This document shows positions 1 through 8,950 of a stretch of DNA of 64,000 nucleotides, piece by piece. The stretch covers positions 23,133,618 to 23,197,617 of the forward strand of contig NC_054706.1 in the NCBI RefSeq assembly GCF_016097555.1, written 5' to 3'. The stretch comes from Gigantopelta aegis (taxonomy: Eukaryota > Mollusca > Gastropoda > Neomphalida > Peltospiridae). Position 1 is the first letter of the stretch, and every line of letters begins with the position of its first letter. Under the pieces are notes generated by a model. The model had not been told where the DNA came from. It ran no database searches and saw nothing but the letters and a program-made list of their open reading frames with translations. Both the position numbers and the translations under genes were made by a program.

Positions 1-279
1 GATATCGCAGTATACAATATAAAAATACTTGTTAAGAGGATGCGATGTTGCTTAAGAAAGCCTAAGAGAGCTCTGTGAATTAGACCACTGGTGGTTTGTC
101 CACATTAAATGTGGCAGGTCATTGACGTTTGTCAGTGGCGTAGCGTGGCATGGACCTGGGGGAGGGGGTCGAATATGAACCTAGTATACCACTTTGTCCA
201 CATTTTACCTGGACACCAATAAATGAATCGCCTAGTGTTCCTCTGAATCCTACGAACCCCCAGTTTACGCCCTTGAAAT

Positions 280-420
280 CAGGGCCGTAGGTAGGATTTT
301 TTGTTTGGGGGAGGAGGGGGAGGGCAAATGAGTAGTTAATAGTCTAAAACTTCTTTTCTTTAGGTTTCTATAATGCTTTCCGATTTTTTTTTTTTTGCCC
401 CCATGCTAGCTACGGCCCTG
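280..420. mobile_element. Short hAT-like MITE (141 bp)
   Basis: The two ends are perfect 11-bp inverted repeats, CAGGGCCGTAG and CTACGGCCCTG. They are flanked on both sides by GAAAT, a 5-bp target duplication. CAGGG-type termini with 5-8 bp duplications are typical of the hAT superfamily. The interior is G-rich then T-rich and has no coding potential. The family name is inference. Confidence 0.6.
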
Positions 421-482
421 GAAATACTACACTAACCTCGCTCCCCTTAACATCGGTTGTCCTCCCTCCTTGCAGTTAAAAG

Positions 483-865
483 ACTATAAGACTCCATCAT
501 ATGGGATAGAAAACGTACACCCGAGGTGGTGAAAATTTCGACCTGAAACGAGGCTTGCCATGGTCTAAATTTTCACCACCGAGGGTGTACTTTTTCTATC
601 CTATATGACTGCATTTGGTGGAGTCTTTTTCTCTCATTCATTCGGCAAATATGGTAGTGTAATTTATTCATGATAAAATGGTCAAATAAAAATGTTACTT
701 TTTCAGTCATCTTTGTCTGTTCGTGTAAAATAATGGTTTATTTACCGAATGAATGAGAGAAAAAAAAGATGCCATCATATGCGGCCATGTGGGATAGAAA
801 AACTACACACTCGGTGGTGAAAATATCTACCTTTTTAATCCCACATGACCGCATATGATGGACAA
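483..865. repeat. Nested foldback / inverted-repeat element
   Basis: Two hairpins share the same motifs. CATATGNGATAGAAAA and a GGTGGTGAAAAT motif occur near 500 and 790, with reverse complements near 575-600 and 835-860. CTCATTCATTCGG near 633 is inverted at 740-757. No ORF and no clear target duplication is seen. It is probably a non-autonomous DNA element. Confidence 0.45.
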
Positions 866-915
866 ACAAAAATAAACAACAGATTCGAAAACGGCCTTTG
901 TTGCGCGCGCGTGTC

Positions 916-917
<2 letters not shown>

Positions 918-968
<51 letters not shown>

Positions 969-1075
969 AGAGAGGTGTGAGAACGTGAATGGTCGTATTT
1001 TTCATGACATTGTTTTCTACCGTAGCAAGATTTTATTATTATTATTATTATATTATTATTATTATTATTATTGTG
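918..1075. repeat. (GA)n and (TTA)n microsatellites
   Basis: A GA run of about 45 bp (919-965) is followed by a TTA/ATT run (1030-1072). They lie just beyond the 3' end of the minus-strand protamine-like gene. The short ORFs here are only low-complexity translation. Confidence 0.9.
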
Positions 1076-1100
1076 TTGATATATAACTGGATGAACAAAA

Positions 1101-1137
1101 CTTTCATTCGGGAGGGTTGGTGGCCCTTAAAAGGGCC
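1101..1137 (-). terminator. Histone mRNA 3' stem-loop and downstream element of the PL-I-like gene
   Basis: Read on the minus strand, 1137-1122 is GGCCCTTTTAAGGGCC followed by ACCA. This fits the replication-dependent histone stem-loop consensus GGYYYUHHUHARRRCC: a 6-bp stem with a 4-nt loop. It starts 26 nt after the stop codon. CGAATGAAAG (1110-1101) follows at the spacing expected of the histone downstream element that base-pairs with U7 snRNA. The transcript is therefore probably cleaved without polyadenylation. Confidence 0.88.
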
Positions 1138-1162
1138 TTTGTAATTGTGGTTGTAGGCTGGC

Positions 1163-1861
1163 CTACTTTTTGCCTTTTCCTTTTTTGCCTTTCTTTCGTC
1201 TGCGCGACTTTGATTTCTTGCCTTCCGTTTTTTGCTTTTTGACTGTTCGGGTCATGCTGTTACCTCGGCTCTTGGTTCGCGACTTTCCTTTTTTGCTGCT
1301 CTTACTACGTTTACGTTTCTTATGGGATCCACCCTTGCTCTTGCCCTTGCCATCATCGTCACCGCCTGTCTTCCGACGTCGACTTCCGCTAAGGCTGCGA
1401 GACCTGCTATGTCGAGGATGACGAGATACCACCAGATCAGGGATCTTCCCAAGGCGGAAGCGTCCAACGGTACCCTTGGCCTTCGAGCCTTTTGGACGAA
1501 CTAGAAATCCTCTGCTGAGTCCCATGTTAATCGCCTTCTTGATTTGTCCATTCAGCAGATTGACAGGCATAGCCTTACAATTGGCTGCAATTTGTTTGCG
1601 GATTGACTGAAGAGATGATCCCTTCATTTCCCTGTCCTGCGTGATGGCATCAACTACTTTCATGACCATAGCGGTTGGTTGTTCCACAGACGAAGAATGT
1701 CGTCGAGTTGTGCGAGAAGAAACTGTATCCTCCATCGACTCGGTGCTAGATTGGCTTCTACTCCTAGATCGGGACATCGATATATAATTTCTGGACCTAG
1801 ACCGCGATTGAGATGAACTACTAGATCTCGAACGATATTTAGAGTGTCTTGAACCAGTCAT
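1163..1861 (-). CDS. Protamine-like protein with H1-type globular domain (PL-I type sperm nuclear basic protein)
   Basis: This intronless 232-residue ORF encodes a nuclear, DNA-compacting basic protein. Residues 1-58 are rich in Ser-Arg dipeptides. Residues about 61-140 match the linker-histone winged-helix domain: a helix with MVMKVVDAIT, then SSLQSIRKQIAANCK, then LLNGQIKKAINMGLSRGFLV, ending in KGTVGRFRLGK, as in the GxGxxGxF/RL wing of H1. Residues 141-232 are a Lys/Arg/Ser tail ending in GKKGKGKK. This three-part layout is that of mollusc PL-I proteins, which are H1-derived proteins that replace histones in sperm. The start lies 44 nt downstream of a TATA box. A somatic or germ-line H1 variant is the main alternative, but the SR head and SR/KR tail favour a sperm protein. 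A paralogue lies divergently at 8363. Confidence 0.87.
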   Translation of the reverse strand: MTGSRHSKYRSRSSSSSQSRSRSRNYISMSRSRSRSQSSTESMEDTVSSRTTRRHSSSVEQPTAMVMKVVDAITQDREMKGSSLQSIRKQIAANCKAMPVNLLNGQIKKAINMGLSRGFLVRPKGSKAKGTVGRFRLGKIPDLVVSRHPRHSRSRSLSGSRRRKTGGDDDGKGKSKGGSHKKRKRSKSSKKGKSRTKSRGNSMTRTVKKQKTEGKKSKSRRRKKGKKGKGKK

Positions 1862-1877
1862 TTTTACGTTTGGATGA

Positions 1878-1918
1878 TGACGTGATTGTTGACGTCATAT
1901 TTATACCTGTGCAGTGCG
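1878..1918 (-). promoter_or_regulatory. TATA box and CRE elements of the PL-I-like gene
   Basis: On the minus strand, TATAAATA (1905-1898) is followed directly by the palindromic CRE TGACGTCA (1897-1890) and a half-palindromic CRE, TCACGTCA (1885-1878). The start codon is at 1861, so the leader is only about 15 nt if transcription starts 25-30 bp after TATA. CGTCCGCACTGCAC upstream of TATA resembles CGTCCGCCTGACTGC at the same place in the paralogue at 8.3 kb. CREs in haploid-germ-cell promoters are bound by CREM-type factors in mammals; that role here is inference. Confidence 0.7.
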
Positions 1919-2790
1919 GACGCAAAGGAAAGCACACGTTCTGCTACCGTCAAAATGTTATTTTTAATTTATGTGTGCTTTACTGTAAAACTATTATAAT
2001 AATTAAAAATGTATGATGATCATATTATTTTTAAAAAGCATTTAAAAATTGTTTTGAGATATTTTAATCTCCCGTTTGTTGTCTTGTTTTTACAACAGCT
2101 AAAAGTACCGATTCAGAAAATTGTAAATAAAGCACTTTAAACAGCCATGTACGGCTAACTACATACTTAATATTCACATTTGTAACAATAATTTAAACTA
2201 ATATTGTTTCATAATTACCAACATATCCCAGAACACTATGAATAACAATTAAAAACTAAACTCCAGAGAGCAGGCTGGTATGTTAATAATATATTTCATG
2301 TAATAGCACGTTACGCATGCACATTAATCCAATTAAATAACGTTTAAAACTCAGATCTATATCATGCAATAAATATTCCGATATTTTATTCTGTTTATTG
2401 TGGAAACAAAGAATGATATATGAATCATATACATAGATGTAAGTTTATTTTAATTCAAAATATTTTTATGGTATTCTTGCTACGTTAATGAACATAGTTG
2501 AGCACCTAAGCATATCTTTAAATATCTAAAAAAAATACTACGTTTACTTCTGGTGAAGTATATAGGAAGATAACCATTTAACTACGTTAATATGTATTTA
2601 AATACTACTACAGAAATAAAAATGTATTAATGTGGCCCTTTACTAAGCTTAATTAGACACAACAACCACCTTTAAGGCGCTAAAATCGATATAAATCCCA
2701 AATACTTGATATTTGTTCCGCGCAGCATTTTTGAAACCCAGTTCGATATAAGCATGGTAATTATAAGTTTAAAACAATCGCTATAGTTAA
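1919..2790. other. AT-rich intergenic DNA
   Basis: This spacer between the two protamine-like genes is plain AT-rich DNA. I see no ORF, RNA gene or clear repeat in it. Confidence 0.6.
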
Positions 2791-2791
2791 T

Positions 2792-2890
2792 GTTTGTTTC
2801 GTTTAACGACACCACTAGATCAGATTGATTAATTATCGTCAGCTATTGCATATCAAACATTTGATAATTCCGACATATTCGGCCCGTAGG
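2792..2890 (-). mobile_element. SINE fragment, tail type B
   Basis: The piece starts GTTTCGTTTAACGACACCAC and continues with the GATTAATTA and ATCAAACATTTGATAATTC motifs that recur at 7.8, 16.7, 24.8, 30.5, 37.2, 41.2, 46.7 and 58.5 kb. Only the 3' tail of the SINE is left. Confidence 0.6.
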
Positions 2891-3151
2891 GACCGGCGAC
2901 TATGACCCCACTTGACACAAGTGTACTTTTTTTTGTCTTACTCTACATAAATATGGTTTGTTTCCCCCCCCCCCCCCCCTTCCACTCCCACTAGAGGATT
3001 TGACCCCCTCATTAGAGATTGTGCCCCCCCCCCCCCCCTCCTCCAGATACTGTTCCTACGGGCCTGCATATAGACAAGAGGAATTCATCTGCATCTTTCC
3101 ATTAAGAAATGTTGCTGTGAGAAAGCTGTGTGTGAATTTGATTAAAACAAC

Positions 3152-3511
3152 GTGAAAATACTGGACAGGAAGAAAATGCCGGAGACCGTTGCGACAGCAG
3201 ACACTTTAGTTTCGATTCGTCCGAACTGGCTTGTCGGCTTAAGCGAGATATGGGAATACTATTTGTTATGGCTTTTAAAAAAAGATGTCGTACCAACAAT
3301 TTTTCTGCGACACAAAACAAATGACAACAAGCCGACGCCATCCACACCGAAACGACCTTGGGGTGCATATCGTCAATGTCCCAAATTGCGTTATGCTTTC
3401 AACTCCGGTCAGTTTGTTTTTTCACGGTTCGTGCAATCATCGAGATCCGATTTGTTGTCGTGTGCATCTCGTACATTTGTGACATTTTTCTTTACAGTTC
3501 GAGAACATTAA
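3152..3511 (+). CDS. Unassigned 119-codon ORF, doubtful
   Basis: This open frame reads through 119 codons of non-repetitive sequence and is followed within 15 nt by AATAAAG, a possible poly(A) signal. It has no motif I recognise. A Trp-rich stretch (WEYYLLWLLKK) lies near residue 35, and Arg/Lys are common after that. It could be a terminal exon, part of a decayed element or chance. No promoter or splice partner was found. Confidence 0.18.
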   Translation: MKILDRKKMPETVATADTLVSIRPNWLVGLSEIWEYYLLWLLKKDVVPTIFLRHKTNDNKPTPSTPKRPWGAYRQCPKLRYAFNSGQFVFSRFVQSSRSDLLSCASRTFVTFFFTVREH

Positions 3512-3547
3512 AACAATAAAGTAAAAACAAGTAAGTATCTATAGCCT

Positions 3548-3716
3548 AGTCCGTCCCATCCTACAAAAATACTGGGGGGTTTTGTAAAAAAGAAAGAAAA
3601 AAAAAAGAAAGAAAAAAGAAGCTAATTTTGTGTGCATCTTAGAAAACAATCAGTTCAGAAATAAATGACTTGTAAATTCCATAGTATGAAAAAAGGCGTT
3701 CCCTGTAAAACAGACT
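3548..3716 (+). mobile_element. MITE with TAGTCCGTC ends, copy 1
   Basis: The left end is TAGTCCGTCCCATC and the right end is GCGTTCCCTGTAAAACAGACTATA. The same ends and interior (CAGAAATAAATGACTTGTA, CATAGTATG) recur at 27168-27355, which is cleaner. A TA or TATA target is suggested by that second copy. There is no coding capacity. Confidence 0.55.
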
Positions 3717-3726
3717 ATAAATACAT

Positions 3727-4029
3727 TAACGACGCACTCAACACATTTTATTTACGGTTATATGGCGTCAGACATGGTTAAGGACCACACAGATATTGAG
3801 AGAGGGAACCCGCTGTCGCCACTTCATGGGCTACTCTTTTCGATTAGCAGCAAGGGATCTTTTATATGCACCATTCCACAGACAGGGTAGTAGATATCAC
3901 GGCCTTTGATATACCAGTCGCGGTGCACTGGCTGGAACGAGAAATAGCCCAGTGGGCCCACCGATGGGGATCGAGCCCAGACCGACCGCGCAGCAAGCGG
4001 TCGCTGTACCACTGAGCTACGTCCCGCCC
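3727..4029 (-). mobile_element. tRNA-derived SINE, tail type A, full length
   Basis: Read on the minus strand it has a tRNA-like head (GGGCGGGACGTAGCTCAGTG with A-box and B-box-like GGGTTCGA/GGATCGA motifs), a conserved middle (GGGCTATTTCTCGTTCCAGC, CATATAAAAGATCCCTTGCT) and a tail ending TGTTGAGTGCGTCGTTAA. It has no ORF and would be transcribed by Pol III and moved by a LINE. At least a dozen relatives lie in this window. Confidence 0.9.
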
Positions 4030-4150
4030 CACAGACAACAGGAATTCAGCTGCATCGTCCCATTAGAAACAAGGGATCTTTTGTATGCACTTTCTCTCAG
4101 CCAGGGCAACACACACCATGACCTTAATCACTTGACTTACAAAGGACCCG
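4030..4150 (-). mobile_element. SINE fragment
   Basis: CCATTAGAAACAAGGGATCT and TGCACTTTCTCTCAGCCAGG match the middle of the tRNA-derived SINEs. The head and tail are missing. It abuts the preceding full-length SINE. Confidence 0.5.
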
Positions 4151-4414
4151 CCCCATCCCTATTTCAGTCAAGCAATTTTTTGTTTTACCTTCGTAGAAGA
4201 TGAGGAGTCTTAATTTCCGAGAACGGACCCTCCTTTTACAAAATTTCAGATCCGCGCCTGTGGAACCTTAATTATTGGACACCAATCCAGTTTAAAAATG
4301 ACAGAAAGGTTAACTAAAAATGTTCCATACTACAATCGAAATACGTAAAATGCATTTTGTTTGTTTTTAGTTTGTTTTTGTTTTGTTTTCTGGTTGTTTT
4401 AAAATAAATTAACA

Positions 4415-4442
4415 TTATTATTATTATTGATCTTATTTATAA

Positions 4443-4486
<44 letters not shown>

Positions 4487-4540
4487 TTATCATCGTCGTC
4501 ATCATCATTATCATCATCATCAACATCATCATTATTATTA
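4415..4540. repeat. (TTA)n / (ATC)n microsatellite
   Basis: ATT/TTA repeats pass into ATC-type triplets (CATCGTCGTCATCATC). They form simple low-complexity DNA. Confidence 0.9.
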
Positions 4541-4589
4541 ATATACAATTATTAATCTCAGTATACAGAACAGGAACCAGCTCGTGACC

Positions 4590-5125
4590 TCAGATCGATG
4601 TATATTTATATTTGTGTGCCTCCGCCTTGTTGATACGTATAACCTGTAGACCAGTGGTGTGTTGTGTGCCTCCGCCTTGTTGATACGTATAACCAGTAGA
4701 CCAGTGGCGAGTTGTGTACCTCCACCTAAAACGTACAACCAGTAGACCTGTGGCGTGTTGTGTGCCTCCGCCTAAAACGTATAACCAGTAGACCAGTGGC
4801 GTGTTGTGTACCTCCGCCTTGTTGAAACGTATAACCAGTAGACCAGTGGCGTGTTGTGTACCTCCGTCTTGTTGATACGTATAACCAGTAGACCAGTGGC
4901 CGGGTGTGTGCCTCCGCCTTGTTGATACGTATAACCAGTAGACCAGTGGTGTGTTGTGTGCCACCGCCTAAAACGTATAACCAGTAGACCAGTGGCGTGT
5001 TGTGTGCCTCCGCCTAAAACGTATAACCAGTAAACCTGTGGCGTGTTGTGTGCCTCCGCCTAAAACATATAACCAGTAATCCAGTGGCGTGTTGTGTGCC
5101 TCCGCCTAAAACGTACAACCGGTAA
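4590..5125. repeat. Minisatellite, about 48-56 bp unit, about 10 copies
   Basis: The unit contains ACGTATAACCAGTAGACCAG, then TGGCGTGTTGTGTGCCTCCG, then either CCTTGTTGAT or CCTAAA. Two length variants alternate, depending on the TTGTTGAT block. Minus-strand ORFs here (for example the repeated STGYTYQQ) come from the repeat and are not genes. Confidence 0.85.
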
Positions 5126-5157
5126 TGCAGTTGCAGGTTCAGATAAAAAGGCAAGCG

Positions 5158-5412
5158 CTACCGGTATCGGTGGCACAGTGGCTAAGCCACTTAAGGCTGA
5201 TGGGTGTTAGGTTCGTATCCCGCCATCGGCTCCCACCCAGAGCGAGTTTTAGCGGTTCAATGGCTAGGTATAAGACCGCTACAATGTCTTCTCTCTCACC
5301 AATCACTAACAACTAACTACTAACCCGCTGTTCTAGATCAGATAGCTGAGCTGTGTGCCCAGGACAGCGTGCTTGAAGATTAATTAGTTACAACTATAAA
5401 ATAAAAATGAAA
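5158..5412 (+). mobile_element. tRNA-derived SINE, second family (SINE-2)
   Basis: It has a tRNA-like head (CGGTGGCACAGTGGCTAAGC) and a B-box-like GGTTCGTATCCC. The body carries CCCACCCAGAGCGAG and CACTAACAACTAAC, and the tail carries GCCCAGGACAGCGTGCTTGA before an A-rich end. Related copies lie at 6.9, 17.2, 47.3 and 49.0 kb. Confidence 0.85.
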
Positions 5413-5513
5413 ACACAGACGAAAGACAAGCGCTTTACCCACTAAAAAACGTCCTGCCCCCATTACTGGACATCGATGATTAAGAAGAACAATCACTCTC
5501 ACTCGCCATTACT

Positions 5514-5766
5514 CGCCTGAGACTTGGGGCGAACTAGCTCGGGGACGAATCGTCTGGTACCCGCCTGAGACTTGGGGCGAACTAGCTCGGGGACGGATCG
5601 TCTGGTACCCGCATGAGACTTGGGGCGAACTAGCTTGGGGTCGAATCATCTGGTACCCGCCTGAGACTTGGGGCGAACTAGCTTGGGGTCGAATCATCTG
5701 GTACTCGCCTGAGACTTGCGGCGAACTAGCTTGGGGAAGAATCGTCTGGTACCCGCCTGAGACTTG
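5514..5766. repeat. 48-bp minisatellite, about 5.3 copies
   Basis: The period is 48 bp, with starts at 5514, 5562, 5610, 5658, 5706 and 5754. The unit runs from CGCCTGAGACTTGGGGCGAA to TCGTCTGGTACC. Because 48 is a multiple of three, the array is open in a minus-strand frame as a 16-residue peptide repeat. I treat that ORF as incidental. Confidence 0.85.
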
Positions 5767-6168
5767 TTCAAGAAGAGTAATTTTAAGCTTCCAGTAGCAT
5801 GTAATTTATATTTGAAATGGCTCCCCACAACCTAGACCCCCCCCCCCCCCCCCCCCCATTTGTAAAATTTTCTGCACATACGCTTGGTAGTAGTAGTAGT
5901 GGGGGTATAATTATTACTAATTGTTTGTTGTGTTGATGATAATAATTTGACGTTGATGAAATTTTAATAATAATTTTGTTTACATTTATTCAAGGTCGTT
6001 GGTGCTGGAGCGACAGAGGCGGTAGTTCCCGCCCCAATATTTCGGCAAGAAACGATTTATTTAATAAAAACAATCATTATTATCATATCAGTAACATCAT
6101 TAAACATCATGTATTTTATCAAACATATACGAAAATGAATCAAATAGCCCATTCACATTTGGGGTGTG

Positions 6169-6232
<64 letters not shown>

Positions 6233-6885
6233 TAAATACATTGATTTTTTTAGATAATAGATAATGAAATATCAAAATGAAACCACTGTCACTATGTTCA
6301 GATTGAAAATATCTGTCCATTGAGGTATGACATTTTATGATAGCTTTATTTTTTACCCCTCCCAACCCCCGGAATAGTTTTAGAGGTCAAAATGGCAAGT
6401 CACGATTAGTAAATACGTTCCAAACATCACATTTTGTTTCATAAAATGTTTTGTTTTGAGCCTATATAATAAATTACGGTACCAAAATACTATTCTTACT
6501 ATCACAGGCTCCAGGTCTGCAGAAATGTGCTTGACAGGTCGCCCGAAAGGGTGACAGATTGTCGGATAAGCCAAGACAAAAAAAAAGTACCAAACTATAA
6601 TGTTGTATTCTGCGATAATAATTGGATTTGAACCTTTTGGTAATCGAAGAAAAATCCAATGCAAATTAATTGCTATTTCAACTGATAAATTCTTCAAAAA
6701 TAAGAAAAGTTTGGAAATCCTTGTTAGCAGTCAGTACTGATAAAAATACATACATGATAAATGAGCTGCTTGACCCATCAGTTAACTTCTAGTTATATGT
6801 ACTGACAAATAGACTTTAAACATAATCAATATGTACGTTTCTTAAGGAATTTGTGAAATGTGTAATAATTAGTCTTTGAGCTCTA
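5767..6885. other. Intergenic DNA with poly-C and (TG)n runs
   Basis: A poly-C tract lies at 5839-5858 and a pure (TG)n run of about 60 bp at 6172-6231. The rest is AT-rich, with no supported gene. Confidence 0.6.
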
Positions 6886-7076
6886 GTCATGGTGGTGCCG
6901 TGGTTAAGCCATTATACATAGGTACTGGGTACGCAGCCCAGTACCGGTACCGGCTCCCACCCAAAGCGAATTTTACCAACTCAGTGGGTAGGTGTAAGAC
7001 CACTACACCGAATTCTCTCTGACTAACCACTAACAACTAACCTACTGTCCTGCACAGACAGCTCAGATTTATTTAA
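6886..7076 (+). mobile_element. SINE-2, 3'-truncated
   Basis: The head GGTGGTGCCGTGGTTAAGCC and the body CTCCCACCCAAAGCGAATTT and CACTAACAACTAAC match the SINE at 5158. The GCCCAGGACAGCG tail is missing. Confidence 0.75.
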
Positions 7077-7815
7077 TTTTTTTGCTTTAGAACTGTCTCT
7101 CATTCTAAAAAAATACCTATGTCCCCCATTGTGCATAATATATAGAGAATAATACATGAGTGGCCATTAGATACCATTTATCTCTCACGAATTGTTTTAA
7201 AATGTATCTAACGAGCGAAATATAATATTCTATTTCTTACATATCCTCAAAAACCAGGTTTTAAGAAAATGTTAACATCTTTTTCGACTACAAGTTATTT
7301 ACAGCCGTTGCACTTGTAGCTGACTTACGCGTCACAAACACATGAATGTCAGGCTAACTATACGTCAAAGTCTAGTCGATTTCCATCGTGTATTATTTCA
7401 TTGGATGTATGACATTGATGACCTGGTCATCAGAAGCAGCCAGTCGTGTGTCTTGAAATTGTTAACACACGTCCATGTGTTAACAGCCATGTGTAACTAA
7501 ACATAGCGCATGGTGTTCACACCAAGGGGTGTGTCTCAGAAATTGAATTGATAGATAATCGTGCTCATGCCCCTGAAAAATGAATGTGTGTATAATGTAT
7601 GCAGCGATTACAAATAACTTTGTTTAGCTGATTTATGTTATAATTGTCGACGAGACATGCATCAACACAGGAAAGGTCTATATATTGTTCTAAAGTGATT
7701 GCAATTCAACAGTTATGCTTGAATACTTTAGAAAACATACTGACTTACAGACTATCATTATATTCAATATTATCCAGATACAAAAAAAAACCCCAAAAAC
7801 CCCCACCCAACATTT
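7077..7815. other. Intergenic DNA, nothing recognised
   Basis: This is AT-rich single-copy-looking DNA. I see no coding, RNA or repeat feature. Confidence 0.5.
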
Positions 7816-7817
7816 TG

Positions 7818-8058
7818 TTTCAGGCCTATTTAACAACACCACTACAACACATTGATGTCAAACGTTTGGTAATTCTAATACGTCTTCAGACGAAAGCCAC
7901 CACATTGTCCATTAGTAGCAAGATATTTTTATATACACATTCCCACAAACAGGACAGCACATACCATGGCCTTTGTTTATACCAGCTGCGAACCCTGTAT
8001 CTACCAGCCTTATGTCCGACGGCTTAATCACGACACCACCGAGGCCGGTTGAATGTGC
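7818..8058 (-). mobile_element. Chimeric SINE (type-B tail joined to SINE-2 head)
   Basis: The left part (TATTTAACAACACCAC to GCACATACCATGGCCTTTG) is the type-B SINE tail and middle. The right part (CTGCGAACCCTGTATCTACC to CACCGAGGCCGG) is the reverse complement of the SINE-2 tRNA head. The switch is near 7983. A second chimera between a SINE-1 tail and a SINE-2 head is at 25883-26190. Confidence 0.7.
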
Positions 8059-8273
8059 ACATTAAATACTCTGACCTGACCTGATCTAACCTAAGAATTT
8101 ACATTAAAAATGTAAGTACTTCTTTTGTTTAATGCATAAAACTAGTTAATAATACACTAGAAGTTGTTGTCATTTGAATATTTTAAAGAAGCACATTGTC
8201 AACAAACACAAAACTGTTTGGAATAGACGCCAAGACGTTAATGTAAACAAACACGTAAGTAACTTCTTCTATT

Positions 8274-8325
8274 ACGTCCGCCTGACTGCTATAAATAAAA
8301 CAAAACGACGCATTGTATGACGTCA
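8274..8325 (+). promoter_or_regulatory. TATA box and CRE of the second protamine-like gene
   Basis: TATAAATA lies at 8290-8297 and TGACGTCA at 8318-8325, with the start codon at 8363. CGTCCGCCTGACTGC precedes TATA and resembles the same position in the divergent paralogue. Both genes place the CRE downstream of TATA, close to the expected transcription start. Confidence 0.7.
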
Positions 8326-8362
8326 TTCATTTTTTAAAATTATTGCAACTGAAAACATCAAG

Positions 8363-8791
8363 ATGACAGCATCGCGATCAAGATCAAATTCCCGATCCAG
8401 GTCCCGATCACGATCCCGATCCCGATCCCGACGTGTGTCCAAATCACGAACTCGATCAAGAACTAGGTCTCCGAATGTGATAGAAGCCAGGCGGAGTAAC
8501 AGAGGTGGGATAAAAGGCGGATCCAGGAGCCGAGGTCGTTCTAGGGGCACAAAGCGAAAGAGGTCTCAAAGCAAAAAGTCTAGATCTCATTCAAAGAAAC
8601 GAAAGCGAGGAGCCAGCTCCAAAAAAAGTAAAGGCGCCAGCTCCAAAAAAACTAAAGGCGGGAAAAGAAAAGGAAAAGGTGGGAAGAAACAAAAGGCAAA
8701 ACCATCGAAAGGTCCAAAAGCTCCAGCAGAAAATCCCAAGTCCGCGATGGAAGGAAAGGAGCCCACTCCTGCACAGGCCACGGTTGAGTAA
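8363..8791 (+). CDS. Protamine-like protein lacking the H1 globular domain
   Basis: This intronless ORF of 142 codons encodes a very basic, probably sperm-nuclear DNA-packing protein. Residues 2-37 are almost pure Ser-Arg repeats (SRSRSRSRSRSR), which are typical SR-kinase targets and are phosphorylated in maturing sperm proteins of other animals. Residues 40-115 are rich in Lys, Arg, Ser and Gly, with two near-repeats of GASSKKSK. The last 25 residues are Pro/Ala/Glu-rich and less basic. No winged helix is present. Promoter and 3'-end signals match the gene at 1163-1861, so I read it as a paralogue that lost the globular domain. The alternative is a histone-like SR protein. The start codon is the first ATG after the TATA/CRE promoter. 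Confidence 0.82.
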   Translation: MTASRSRSNSRSRSRSRSRSRSRRVSKSRTRSRTRSPNVIEARRSNRGGIKGGSRSRGRSRGTKRKRSQSKKSRSHSKKRKRGASSKKSKGASSKKTKGGKRKGKGGKKQKAKPSKGPKAPAENPKSAMEGKEPTPAQATVE

Positions 8792-8852
8792 GATAATGGA
8801 GGAGGATTGCGGAATGTAGGTAGGCCTACAGGAAGCAATCAACAATTCACAA

Positions 8853-8890
8853 GGCCCTTTTAAGGGCCACCTACATCTAACGAATGAGAG
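8853..8890 (+). terminator. Histone mRNA 3' stem-loop and downstream element
   Basis: GGCCCTTTTAAGGGCC (8853-8868) followed by ACC is identical to the stem-loop of the divergent gene and fits the histone consensus. It lies 62 nt after the stop. CGAATGAGAG (8881-8890) is the likely U7 site and differs by one base from its partner at 1101-1110. I see no AATAAA close by. Confidence 0.88.
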
Positions 8891-8950
8891 CTTATGCTTA
8901 TTTGAAATACATCAACCTTAGAATAATAATTTATTTGCATAACACCCGTA

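Noticed and set aside
1170-1504. Plus-strand and other-frame ORFs opposite the PL-I-like gene
   Set aside because: They are antisense shadows of a GC-richer K/R-coding gene that has its own promoter and stem-loop.
5509-5697. 16-residue peptide repeat (RPQASSPQVSGGYQ)
   Set aside because: The 48-bp minisatellite is open by period only; there is no start, promoter or flanking coding sequence.
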